This document shows, piece by piece, positions 9,470-18,116 of a DNA stretch of 64,000 bases. A program made the position numbers and the translations under genes. Each line of letters opens with the position of its first letter. Position 1 is the first letter of the stretch. Where the stretch lies: the NCBI RefSeq assembly GCF_000445475.1, contig NZ_AUPZ01000009.1, forward strand, positions 62,001-126,000. The letters are read 5' to 3'. This DNA comes from Sulfurimonas hongkongensis (GTDB lineage Bacteria; Campylobacterota; Campylobacteria; Campylobacterales; Sulfurimonadaceae). The notes below the pieces were generated by a model. That model saw nothing but the letters and a program-made list of their open reading frames with translations, was not told where the DNA came from and made no database searches.

Positions 9470-10537
9470 ATGGATATACTACTTCAAGAATTATACAAAA
9501 TTGATATTAGCTCAGACAAATTTCACTCAAGAAAAGTTCACTTAGATAACAAGAGTTATCAGATAAATGGTATCACACAAAGTGGAAAGACAAAACTTGT
9601 AAAAAACTTTCTTTTAAGTCTTAAAAAAACAAGCTATCTATATATAGACTGCTCCGACATCAGAATAGTCATAGATGAACTAAACAACTCACTTGCAAAG
9701 TTTTGTAACCTCAACAAGATAAATACTCTAGTCTTAGATAACTACACAAGTGCCATCAAGATACCAAATGTACCTCAGCTTATTATCTGTTCACAAGTAC
9801 ATCATGATATTACATATTTAGAGAGTGTTTGGCTCTATCCACTTGACTATGAGGAGTTTTTGGCTTTTGAGTATAAGTATGACTCAACCGCACTTAACCA
9901 CTTTATTCAACTAGGTGGGTTTGCATCTATGCACAAAATTTTAAGTGATGAGAGAAATATCTATATACAAAAGACCCTACAATACGCGCTAGATAATGTT
10001 GAGTTTGACATCTTAGTTTTGTGTGCAAAGATGATGGCTCAAAAACTCTCACCATTTTCTATCTATGAGAGACTCAAACAAAGCAGAAAAATATCTAAAG
10101 ACAAACTATATATATCTTTTGACTCACTTGTTGAAAAAAGATATATTCATCTTCTAGCTAAAAATGAACATCCAAAGGCTACTAAGAAGATCTATCTTTG
10201 CGATATCTCTTTAAAGTCAGCTCTCTCATTAGATAAAAACTTCTCAAGACTCTTTGAAAATATGGTCTATTTAGAGCTTTTAAAGTCTGGTATAACTTGT
10301 TTTTACGATGATGGTGTTGATTTTTATATCCCCTCAAGAGATGAGATAATTTTATGCAAGCCCTTTGGAGATGAGAGAAGTTTGTTTAAAAAAATGCAAC
10401 TACTTGAATCTTTTATCTTTAGTTATAAGATAAAAAAAGTAACAACCATCACAATGAACACTGAGGGAAGCTTAAGTCATCCTCTCTCAAAGGTTGAGAT
10501 GCTACCATTTGATATTTGGGCACTAGGAGATTTATGA
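9470..10537 (+). CDS. AAA_14/DUF4143-type ATPase of unknown role
   Basis: 355 residues. A Walker A motif (GITQSGKT, residues 34-41) and a Walker B-like strand (NTLVLDN, about 85-91) are followed by a C-terminal part (FENMVYLELLKSG ... DDGVDFYIP) that resembles the DUF4143 nuclease-like module of AAA_14 ATPases. Its substrate is not known. The final codons overlap rnhB as an ATGA junction, so the two are co-translated. A perfect inverted repeat (TTCCTTT/AAAGGAA, 9437-9453) precedes the start. A -10-like element at 9455-9463 lies so close to the ATG that the mRNA could be nearly leaderless. Confidence 0.75.
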   Translation: MDILLQELYKIDISSDKFHSRKVHLDNKSYQINGITQSGKTKLVKNFLLSLKKTSYLYIDCSDIRIVIDELNNSLAKFCNLNKINTLVLDNYTSAIKIPNVPQLIICSQVHHDITYLESVWLYPLDYEEFLAFEYKYDSTALNHFIQLGGFASMHKILSDERNIYIQKTLQYALDNVEFDILVLCAKMMAQKLSPFSIYERLKQSRKISKDKLYISFDSLVEKRYIHLLAKNEHPKATKKIYLCDISLKSALSLDKNFSRLFENMVYLELLKSGITCFYDDGVDFYIPSRDEIILCKPFGDERSLFKKMQLLESFIFSYKIKKVTTITMNTEGSLSHPLSKVEMLPFDIWALGDL

Positions 10538-11103
10538 GTAATATAAAGGATTGTAGAGTGTTATGTGGGATCGATGAGGCAGGACGTGGACCTCTTGCTG
10601 GAGACTTAGTTATAGCTGGATGTGTTTTAAACTCGCCTGTAGAGGGATTAAATGATTCTAAAAAACTTAGTGCGAAAAAAAGAGAGTTTTTGTTTGAAGA
10701 GATTGTAAAAAACTCAAACTTTCATATAGTAAAAATTTCACCTAAGAGCATAGATGCTGATGGTTTATCTCTTTGCATCAAACGAGGACTTCTAGAGATT
10801 GTAAAAAATATGCCAGATTGTGAGTATCTCTTTGATGGAAACTCTAACTTTGGAGTAAGTCAAATTGAGACTATGATAAAGGCTGATGGTAAGGTAGTCG
10901 AGGTTAGTGCAGCATCTATTTTAGCGAAAGTAACTCATGATAGGGATATTTTGCGTGAAGCTAAAAAATATCCAGAGTATCAGTTTGAAAAACATAAAGG
11001 CTACGGTACAGCTCTGCATGTTGAGATGATTAAAAAGTATGGGTATTGCAAGATCCATAGAAGAAGTTATAAACTAAAAGCACTTGAGGCAAGATTGTTT
11101 TAA
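10534..11103 (+). CDS. rnhB: Ribonuclease HII
   Basis: About 189 residues from the ATG at 10534. CGIDEAGRGPLAGDLVIAG carries the D-E catalytic pair. Further motifs are LNDSKKLSAKKRE, ADGKVVEVSAASILAKVTHDR and KHKGYGTALH. The enzyme cleaves RNA in RNA-DNA hybrids and at single ribonucleotides in DNA. A frame six codons longer exists, but the ATGA overlap with the upstream ATPase fixes the likely start. Confidence 0.96.
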   Translation: MSNIKDCRVLCGIDEAGRGPLAGDLVIAGCVLNSPVEGLNDSKKLSAKKREFLFEEIVKNSNFHIVKISPKSIDADGLSLCIKRGLLEIVKNMPDCEYLFDGNSNFGVSQIETMIKADGKVVEVSAASILAKVTHDRDILREAKKYPEYQFEKHKGYGTALHVEMIKKYGYCKIHRRSYKLKALEARLF

Positions 11104-11117
11104 AAAAGTCTTATTAT

Positions 11118-11669
11118 CTAGTTTGTAGCCGTCGCGTTTAGTGCAAGTATTGCCATATTTTGCATATGTGTTGTGATATCTTTTTTTGCATCAACTGCTT
11201 TTTTTAACTCTTGTATAAAATACTCTTTAGTTTGTTCATCTGCTAGGTTAAATACATATAAGACCCACTCAGTATTTAACTGTATATCCTCTTGTTCTTT
11301 TGTTACTTCGAAAACTCTGTAGAGATTTATGTCGGTTTCTTTTAAAAGCCCTAGCACTTCTGTGTAAAAAGGTGTAACATCATAGTTTAAAAGAGATTGT
11401 AGCTCTTTTTTTGAGATAGTTGCATCTGTATCAAAAACGCCATCTTTACCAACTATAAGAGCATCTCCCACAATAAGCTGTTCACCTAAAAAAAATGCTT
11501 TTTTGCATTTTGATATTGCATTGGCATCTGCGTGTATTGTATGCTTGTTTAGAGTTAGAAGTTCATCCGTTAATATAGAGTCAAAAAAACTATAAACAGT
11601 ATCTGCCTGCATAATAATGTCTATAGATTTTATCTCTTTTGTGTTTGAATCAATAGTATAAGCTTTCAT
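11118..11669 (-). CDS. Hypothetical protein
   Basis: 183 residues, acidic, without signal peptide, membrane segment or a motif I recognise. It has alternating helix-prone stretches (KEYFIQELKKAVDAKKDITTH near the C-terminus). It lies immediately downstream of moeA (stop/start within 1 nt), so it is part of the moaD-moaE-moeA operon, which hints at but does not prove a role linked to molybdopterin metabolism. Confidence 0.7.
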   Translation of the reverse strand: MKAYTIDSNTKEIKSIDIIMQADTVYSFFDSILTDELLTLNKHTIHADANAISKCKKAFFLGEQLIVGDALIVGKDGVFDTDATISKKELQSLLNYDVTPFYTEVLGLLKETDINLYRVFEVTKEQEDIQLNTEWVLYVFNLADEQTKEYFIQELKKAVDAKKDITTHMQNMAILALNATATN

Positions 11670-12887
11670 TTAAAAATTCTCCAATAAGATCACATTTACA
11701 AAAGTACCCTCTTCTAAGTCACCATCTTCTTCGCTAGTTACCATCAAAGCACTGCCGTGTAAAAGGTTAGTTAAAATAGCTGAGCTTCCAACTTTTTTGC
11801 CCTCAAAGTCAACTAAAAATTCTCCATTTTCTACACTTACATTACAAGCACTAAACTCACTAAGATGGCTTCTTTTTTTAAAGCTCTCTTTTAATTTTGC
11901 TTCTACTTTTTTGTAAGGTTTATCGCGTCCTAACATCTTAGCAACTAAAGGAAGTCCATAAAGCACTGCAGTAACAGTTGAAGAGTAGGCAAATCCTGGC
12001 AAGGCTAAGATAAACTTACCATTTTTTTGAGCCACCATAACATGACGACCCGGTTTTATAGCCACTCCTTTAAAAACAACCTCAGCACCAAGGCGGGGAA
12101 CTATATCTTTTACAAAGTCATAATCTCCAACGCTCACACCACCAGTACTTATAACGATATCAGCAGACGCAAGGGCATTTTGAAACATCTTCATGATGGA
12201 GTCTTTATCATCAGGTGCAGTTCCCAGCTGCAAAGACTCTGCTCCAGCTTGAGTAAACATGGCACAAAGTGTATAGTTGTTTGAGCTTCTTATCTGAGCT
12301 GGATTATCGCTTTGTTCTCCAAGATCTAAAATCTCGCTACCAGTAGAGATGACTGCTACTCTAGGTTTTATAGCAACTCTGACCATAACTCGATTTAGTC
12401 CAGCCATTACGCCAATCTCAGCAAAGCCTATCTTGGTTCCCTTTTTTATAAGTACATCACCCACCTTATAACTCTCACCAATGGGGCGAACTGATGAGCC
12501 AAAAGGAACTCTCTCATCTATAAATATCTCATCGCTGTTCTGACTTACACTTACATTTTCTATCTGAATCAGAGTATCACTTCCCTCTGGCATCATTGAG
12601 CCTGTAAAGGTTTTGATACACTCACCAGTTTCTACAACTCTTTTCTCATCACTCCCTGCTGGGTTATCTCCGAGAATCTTTATGCTATCTTTGTCTAAGT
12701 CTGCATATTTTATAGCGTATCCATCCATAGATGCTGTTGGGAACTGAGGATCATTAGCTTGTGCCACTATATCCTCAGCCAAAACTCTTCCCAAAGAAGC
12801 ACTAAGCACTACCTTTTCTTTTTTTATATTTCCAGTATCTAGCAAATCTAGCATATTTAAACTTGTCTCAAAAGATAGTAGCTTCAT
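11670..12887 (-). CDS. moeA: Molybdopterin molybdenumtransferase MoeA
   Basis: 405 residues, the usual length. Motifs: DGYAIKY, the STGSEILDLG segment, the MoCF-binding GGVSVGDYDFVKDIV and the LPGFAYSSTVTAVLYGLPL region. MoeA inserts molybdate into adenylylated molybdopterin to make Moco in the cytoplasm. It overlaps moaE by 4 nt and is followed by a hypothetical gene. The modABC uptake operon at 43204-45885 would supply its substrate. Confidence 0.96.
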   Translation of the reverse strand: MKLLSFETSLNMLDLLDTGNIKKEKVVLSASLGRVLAEDIVAQANDPQFPTASMDGYAIKYADLDKDSIKILGDNPAGSDEKRVVETGECIKTFTGSMMPEGSDTLIQIENVSVSQNSDEIFIDERVPFGSSVRPIGESYKVGDVLIKKGTKIGFAEIGVMAGLNRVMVRVAIKPRVAVISTGSEILDLGEQSDNPAQIRSSNNYTLCAMFTQAGAESLQLGTAPDDKDSIMKMFQNALASADIVISTGGVSVGDYDFVKDIVPRLGAEVVFKGVAIKPGRHVMVAQKNGKFILALPGFAYSSTVTAVLYGLPLVAKMLGRDKPYKKVEAKLKESFKKRSHLSEFSACNVSVENGEFLVDFEGKKVGSSAILTNLLHGSALMVTSEEDGDLEEGTFVNVILLENF

Positions 12888-13348
12888 CTTTTATCTTCCT
12901 TACTTCTCTCATCACTAAGTAGTCCACTTCCCTTTATGGCTGTTGATCTCTCTTTGGCGTAAATTCTCTCACCACCCCTTAGATCATACTTCCAAATAGG
13001 AGCAGAGGCTTTAAAATCTTCTACAAATTCATCTATAAACTCTAAGGCTACTCGTCTCTTTGGAGAAAATACTGCTGCAATATATGAGGACTCATGAAGC
13101 ATTACATCCCCCCTTGAGTGTGCCATCTTTATGATGGCATCTTTTGCTTTTGCCTTTTTTTGCCACTCATCAAACCACTTATTTAGTATGGGTTCATATA
13201 TGTCAAAACTAAGTCCATCTATCTCATCTTCGCTTCTTACAGTTCCCACAAAAGATATAAAAGCACCATAATTACTATGAGCTTCTTCTTCATACCAACC
13301 TTTTAAAATAGATGCAACGCTAAGCGAGCCATCATAAAGCTCTAGCAT
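12884..13348 (-). CDS. moaE: Molybdopterin synthase catalytic subunit MoaE
   Basis: 154 residues. Matches MoaE: NYGAFISFVGTVR near the N-terminus, MAHSRGDVMLHESSYIAAVFSPKRRVALEFIDEFVEDFKASAPIWKYD in the core with the PIWK lysine motif. It works with MoaD to convert cPMP to molybdopterin. Three nt downstream of moaD and overlapping moeA by 4 nt. Confidence 0.95.
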   Translation of the reverse strand: MLELYDGSLSVASILKGWYEEEAHSNYGAFISFVGTVRSEDEIDGLSFDIYEPILNKWFDEWQKKAKAKDAIIKMAHSRGDVMLHESSYIAAVFSPKRRVALEFIDEFVEDFKASAPIWKYDLRGGERIYAKERSTAIKGSGLLSDERSKEDKR

Positions 13349-13351
13349 CTA

Positions 13352-13573
13352 TCAACCTCCACAAACTGGAGGTAAAAGTGAAACCTTATCTCCGCTTTTA
13401 AGTGCAAAATCTCTGCTATTTACAAGAGTATCATTGACTGCAACTGCTGAGTTTTCTAACCACTCTTGCATCTCTTTATCATCTTTTAAAATAACAGCTA
13501 ACTCATTTAAATTAGCTATATTTAACTCCATAGCCTCCCTTTGTATAGGGCCTAAAAATTCGACTCTTACCAT
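13352..13573 (-). CDS. moaD: Molybdopterin synthase sulfur carrier subunit MoaD
   Basis: 73-residue ubiquitin-like protein ending in the diagnostic C-terminal Gly-Gly (LLPPVCGG) that is thiocarboxylated by MoeB. KSGDKVSLLPP precedes the tail as in other MoaD proteins. First gene of the moaD-moaE-moeA operon. Confidence 0.94.
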   Translation of the reverse strand: MVRVEFLGPIQREAMELNIANLNELAVILKDDKEMQEWLENSAVAVNDTLVNSRDFALKSGDKVSLLPPVCGG

Positions 13574-13699
13574 TTTGTGGACTCCAAAACTTTAGTTTAA
13601 GAAGGATTATACCCAAAATATGCAAACCCCACATTTGTATAAGTTAAGTGCTGTATAATTTCGCTAAAACTTTGATAATAAAGAGCAAAGGAGTCTATT

Positions 13700-14347
13700 T
13701 TGGTTTTTGGAAAGATTGAATATTTGAATCTACTTCCCTTTCATATCTTTATGAAACGCTACACAAAAAGCTCTCAACAAAGCATGAGTATGCACTATAA
13801 AAGGGGCGTTCCTGCAAAAATCAACAAAGAGTTTTTAACTCGAAGAGTTGACGCTGCTTTTATCTCTAGTATCAAAGCAAAAAAACACAAACATGTAAAC
13901 CTTGGTATCATCGCAAGAAAAGAGGTACTAAGTGTCTTAATTGTTCCAAATGTAGCAAATGAGAGCGATGCTGAGTCTGCAACTTCAAATGTTTTAGCAA
14001 ATGTTTTAAACATGCGAGGCAAAGTTCTTATAGGCGATAAAGCCTTAAAGTACTACTTAGAGGGCAAGAGTCACATAGATTTGGCGCAAGAGTGGAACAA
14101 GAGACACAACCTCCCGTTTGTTTTTGCACTTTTGTGCTATCATAAAGATAAAAAACTCTACAAAAACATAGAAAAAAACTTCTCAAAAAAAAGATTTAAA
14201 ATCCCACAATATCTTCTAAATGAGGCATCACAAAGAACACAGATTTCAAAAGAAGATATAACAATGTACCTTACTTACATCTCTTACAAGCTAGACTACA
14301 AGGCTAAAAAAGGCTTAAAACTTTTTTACAAGAAAAGTTCTCTCTAA
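13700..14347 (+). CDS. mqnA: Chorismate dehydratase MqnA (menaquinone, futalosine pathway)
   Basis: 215 residues. The N-terminus FGKIEYLNLLPFHIF, the segment RRVDAAFISSIKA and GDKALKYY are characteristic of the MqnA periplasmic-binding-like fold. MqnA converts chorismate to 3-[(1-carboxyvinyl)oxy]benzoate, the first committed step of futalosine-dependent menaquinone synthesis, the route used by Campylobacterota. The start is a TTG at 13700, supported by AAGGAG at 13688-13693 (6-nt spacing); no ATG fits the conserved N-terminus. MqnA is preferred over the related MqnD because of the IEYLNLLPF motif. Confidence 0.85.
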   Translation: MVFGKIEYLNLLPFHIFMKRYTKSSQQSMSMHYKRGVPAKINKEFLTRRVDAAFISSIKAKKHKHVNLGIIARKEVLSVLIVPNVANESDAESATSNVLANVLNMRGKVLIGDKALKYYLEGKSHIDLAQEWNKRHNLPFVFALLCYHKDKKLYKNIEKNFSKKRFKIPQYLLNEASQRTQISKEDITMYLTYISYKLDYKAKKGLKLFYKKSSL

Positions 14348-14371
14348 AGCAAATAATGATACAATTTTGTC

Positions 14372-15295
14372 ATGAAAAAGATATTTTTATTATACCTTGT
14401 TATACTCAATCTCTATGCTACAGAGCCTATTTCTCCGATACCTTTAAATATTAAAATAGATCATTCAAAGGCAAATTTAGGCAAAAAACTATTTTTTGAT
14501 ACAACTCTTTCAAGAGACAACTCCACTTCTTGTTTTAGCTGTCATAATATCTATGAAGGCGGTGCAGATGCAAACATTGTCTCTATCGGCGTTGAAGATA
14601 AAAAAGGTAACATTCAATCCCCAACAGTTTTAAACTCCAGATATAATTTTAGACAATTTTGGAATGGTAGAGCAAGAGATTTAGGCGAGCAGATACACGG
14701 TCCTATAAAAAACCCTGTAGAGCATGATATGGATGCAAAGACTATAGAAGTGCGTATAAATGAGATGGCTGAATATAGAGAGATGTTTAGTGAAGTTTAT
14801 GGTGGTGTATCTATTACTTACGAGCAAGTCATGGATGCTATAGTAGAGTTTGAAAAAGCTCTAGTTACTCCAAATGCGAAGTTTGACAAGTTTTTAAGAG
14901 GCGAGATAGAGCTAAGTAAAAGTGAAAAAGATGGTTATGTACTTTTTAAAAAAAATGGCTGTATAACTTGCCATAATGGCATAAACATTGGAGGAAATTC
15001 TTTTCAAAAAATGGGTACATTTATAGAGTATCACGAGGATAGTGACTACCCTGATAGAAGTAAAATAACTGAAAATCCAGACCATAAAAATGTCTTTAAA
15101 GTTCCAACTCTAAGAAACATAAACAAAACTGCTCCTTACTTTCATGATGGAAGTGCAAAAACACTAAAAGAAGCACTTGAAGTCATGTCAAAACACAATC
15201 TGGGCATTATTTTAAAAGAACATGAAATAGAAGACATAATAGCTTTTTTAAAAACGCTTGATGGCGAATTACCTGAGATACTGGATATAAAATGA
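14372..15295 (+). CDS. Di-heme cytochrome c peroxidase family protein
   Basis: 307 residues with an N-terminal signal peptide (about 1-16) and two c-type heme sites, C54-x-x-C57-H58 and C197-x-x-C200-H201. Other peroxidase/MauG-family motifs are LGKKLFFDTTLSRDNSTSC, SPTVLNSRYNFRQFWNGRARDL and FKVPTLRNINKTAPYFHDGS. It is periplasmic and probably reduces H2O2 with electrons from small cytochromes. It overlaps the following GGDEF-EAL gene by 4 nt (ATGA), an unusual operon partner. Confidence 0.93.
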   Translation: MKKIFLLYLVILNLYATEPISPIPLNIKIDHSKANLGKKLFFDTTLSRDNSTSCFSCHNIYEGGADANIVSIGVEDKKGNIQSPTVLNSRYNFRQFWNGRARDLGEQIHGPIKNPVEHDMDAKTIEVRINEMAEYREMFSEVYGGVSITYEQVMDAIVEFEKALVTPNAKFDKFLRGEIELSKSEKDGYVLFKKNGCITCHNGINIGGNSFQKMGTFIEYHEDSDYPDRSKITENPDHKNVFKVPTLRNINKTAPYFHDGSAKTLKEALEVMSKHNLGIILKEHEIEDIIAFLKTLDGELPEILDIK

Positions 15296-17379
15296 GACTA
15301 AAAAAGCTAATATTTTTAGTTATAGGCTTAGGAGTTCTCTCCTCTGTTGCCATCATATATTTTTATATCATACAAAAAGATTTTACAAAACAGCATAGAG
15401 AATTTCTTCTTAGCCTCAATGCCTTTAAGAGTGCTCACATCGACCTAGAACATCAGATACTCCAAAGCTCCATATACTATTACCATAACCAAGATGAGAT
15501 GGCAAAAAATATAGACTCGCTTGAGGGTGAATATAAAACTCTTCTAGAGTCTCAAATCTTAAAAGATGAAACATACATAGAAGTCAAAACAGAGCTTAAA
15601 AAACTTCAAAAAGGTTTGAAACAACATATAAGAAACACTCAAAACTACCTAATGCTAAATGCTAGTATAAAAAACTCACTTGTTTTTTTGAGCCGTTTTA
15701 TAGAAGAGGCAAACTTTTTACAAGAAGAAGATACCGAACTCTTTAAAAACTCGTGGCAAATCCTAAAAAACTTTAACGATGCAAAACTTATGCAAGATAT
15801 AGACTTCATCAATCACGACAATTTTTTACTAAGTTCAAACTCAAAAGATAAAGAGACACAAGACTTTATCGCTAGCTTCAATATGCACTCAAACTTTCTT
15901 ATAAAAAATTATCCACCCTATATACAAGCAATCAAGAGCATTTTAGGTGATAATACAAGAAATAACCTAGAAGAGATAAAACAAAAGTTCTCACACATTG
16001 CCATGGGTGACTTTAAGGCACTAGATATCTTTGCATCTATCCTCTTTAGTGTCTTTCTTATCTCTTTGTTTTTTATAATCGTGCTTTTTTTAAAGTACCT
16101 AAGAGAGAACAAAAAACTTCAAAAAACGACTACTTCACTAGAGTATTCTCTAACTCACGACCAGTTAACTGGTTTAAGAAGTAGAGCTGCTTTTCAGATT
16201 AAGCTACAAGAGACTGTAAAACCCCATCTACTCCTAGCAAATGTTGACTGCTTTAGATGTATCAATGATATCTATGGGAACGATGTAGGTAATCTTGTCC
16301 TTCAAGAACTAGCCAACATTATAAAAGCTCAATTTAATGACACAAAAAATGCCTCTATCTATCGTTTGGGGGGAGATGAATTTGGAATACTCTTTGATGA
16401 TATAAGAAGCGAGGATGCTTTTGAAGTTGCTATGAAATTGGAAAAAAAGATCTCTGATTATAATTTTTTAGTACATGATCTCTCCTTGCATCTAAGAGTT
16501 AGTGTCGCTAGTAACTCTATAGCACCCATATTAGAAAATGCAGATTTAGCCCTAAAAGAGCTCAAACAAGACTACACAACTAGAGTTTTAGAGTATCGCG
16601 ATGAGCTAAATCTAAAAACTAATGTAGAAGAAAATATGAACATAATTGAGCATATAAAAGTAGCTATAAAAAATGACAATATCATCCCATACTTTCAACC
16701 CATCATAAATCTAAAAACAAAAAAAATAGAGAAGTATGAAGCTCTTGTTAGGTTAAAATTGACTGATGGCACGATTTTAGAGCCTTTTAAATTTTTGGAT
16801 ATCTCTAAAAAGAGCTCTTACTATCAACATATTACAAAATCCATGATAGAAAAAACACTTGAGATGGCAAAAGAGTTCCCTAAGTATAGATTTTCCATAA
16901 ACTTTTCAATGATTGATATCTTGGATGTAAAAATTATAGAGATGCTTTGTGAGATTTTAAAAGCAAACCCTAAAGTAGCCAATAGACTTGATATCGAACT
17001 ACTAGAATCAGAAAATCTGCAAAATATAGAAGCAGTTCAAGACTTTATTAGTAGTATCCAAAAGTACGGTTCAAAAGTACTTTTGGATGATTTTGGTACA
17101 GGATACTCTAACTTTTCATACTTCTCCGATCTTGATATTGATCTCATAAAGATAGATGGCTCTATAGTCCGAGAGATAGAGAGCGATAAGAGAAAACTTC
17201 ATATGTTAAAGAGTATTCATAGCTTCTCAAATGGGATGAATATGAAAAATGTAGCTGAGTTTGTTGAGAGCAAAGAGGTAGCAGATCTACTACATCAAGT
17301 AGGAGTAGAGTATGCTCAAGGATACTACTTTAGCAGGCCTCTTGAACGTCCACTAGATAGTGATGAAATCAATAAATAG
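15292..17379 (+). CDS. DAHL-GGDEF-EAL cyclic-di-GMP protein
   Basis: 695 residues. A membrane anchor (about 5-27) is followed by a helical periplasmic DAHL-like sensor and a second membrane segment (about 240-265). A GGDEF domain has an intact GGDEF motif at residues 360-364. An EAL domain has EAL at 483-485 plus DDFGTGYSNFSY and IDLIKIDGS. Both the cyclase and phosphodiesterase motifs are intact, so it could make or degrade c-di-GMP. It is translationally coupled to the cytochrome c peroxidase gene, suggesting (inference) that the sensor and the peroxidase respond to the same periplasmic condition. Confidence 0.9.
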   Translation: MRLKKLIFLVIGLGVLSSVAIIYFYIIQKDFTKQHREFLLSLNAFKSAHIDLEHQILQSSIYYYHNQDEMAKNIDSLEGEYKTLLESQILKDETYIEVKTELKKLQKGLKQHIRNTQNYLMLNASIKNSLVFLSRFIEEANFLQEEDTELFKNSWQILKNFNDAKLMQDIDFINHDNFLLSSNSKDKETQDFIASFNMHSNFLIKNYPPYIQAIKSILGDNTRNNLEEIKQKFSHIAMGDFKALDIFASILFSVFLISLFFIIVLFLKYLRENKKLQKTTTSLEYSLTHDQLTGLRSRAAFQIKLQETVKPHLLLANVDCFRCINDIYGNDVGNLVLQELANIIKAQFNDTKNASIYRLGGDEFGILFDDIRSEDAFEVAMKLEKKISDYNFLVHDLSLHLRVSVASNSIAPILENADLALKELKQDYTTRVLEYRDELNLKTNVEENMNIIEHIKVAIKNDNIIPYFQPIINLKTKKIEKYEALVRLKLTDGTILEPFKFLDISKKSSYYQHITKSMIEKTLEMAKEFPKYRFSINFSMIDILDVKIIEMLCEILKANPKVANRLDIELLESENLQNIEAVQDFISSIQKYGSKVLLDDFGTGYSNFSYFSDLDIDLIKIDGSIVREIESDKRKLHMLKSIHSFSNGMNMKNVAEFVESKEVADLLHQVGVEYAQGYYFSRPLERPLDSDEINK

Positions 17380-17382
17380 CAA

Positions 17383-17823
17383 CTACTTCTCCTCTAAAGA
17401 AATATATAGATTGTTCTCTTCGAAATCTATCCTTTTAGAAAGAACACTGACTATATTACTAAAAATATCAAAAAATCTCTTATCTAGTTGTGCATCTTCT
17501 TGTGTATACTCTCTTAAAAAATCCAATAATGAAGACTTTGTATCTCTAAAAGTATCTCTAAACTCTCTAATCTTTTCTTCTGTATTTTCTTCTAAATCTT
17601 TATCTTCTCTAAGCAGTTTAAACAACTCTATGTCTTCTAGCATCAGATGCTCTAGGGCTAATTTTCGTAAAGTAATAAGCTCTTTTCGTACACTATCTTT
17701 ATCATCTAAAGAGTAAGCAGCAATAATTTTATGTGCAGAGATAACCATTTCTTCATGTTCAGACTTCCATTTTTTAACAAGTTTTTGATTTTTTGAAGAA
17801 AAGAATGAAAAAAACATAAACAA
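17383..17823 (-). CDS. Hemerythrin-like HHE domain protein
   Basis: 146 residues, mainly helical. KWKSEHEEMVISAHKIIAAY and LALEHLMLEDIELF resemble HHE cation-binding helices, and a C-terminal RIDFEENNLY resembles the last helix of hemerythrin-like domains. Several, but not clearly all, expected His/Glu ligands are visible. It converges with the preceding GGDEF-EAL gene with a 3-nt gap. Confidence 0.6.
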   Translation of the reverse strand: MFMFFSFFSSKNQKLVKKWKSEHEEMVISAHKIIAAYSLDDKDSVRKELITLRKLALEHLMLEDIELFKLLREDKDLEENTEEKIREFRDTFRDTKSSLLDFLREYTQEDAQLDKRFFDIFSNIVSVLSKRIDFEENNLYISLEEK

Positions 17824-17960
17824 CCCTAATGCTGAAATTAAGTTTAGATTTATTATTCAGCCTGATAACATTATATCATATTTTATTTTAAAAAAATCTG
17901 GTTTTATGTGAAGGAGCTACTTTGGCAAACTTTTATAAATGACAAAATAGTTATCTAATT

Positions 17961-18110
17961 AAACCCTCCGATTAATTTATAAACTAGATTCCGTATCAAG
18001 CACGGAATGACGGAACACAAGTCATTCTAAACTCTAAAGAAATATTTTTGCATAGTAAAAAGCGATTCTCTTATTTTGATTCAGGATCAAATTTGATAAT
18101 TGTTTATAGC
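17961..18110. repeat. Mosaic palindromic intergenic repeat, copy 1 (long form)
   Basis: Lies in the otherwise empty gap 17824-18116. It shares its order of blocks with copies at 27141-27310 and 56767-56867: a CTAGATTCCG...CACGGAATGACGG palindrome, then an arm pair TCATTCT...TTCAGGATC that flanks a module of about 46 bp (CTCTAAAGAAATATTTTTGC...GATTCTC). Confidence 0.75.
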
Positions 18111-18116
18111 ACCCAA

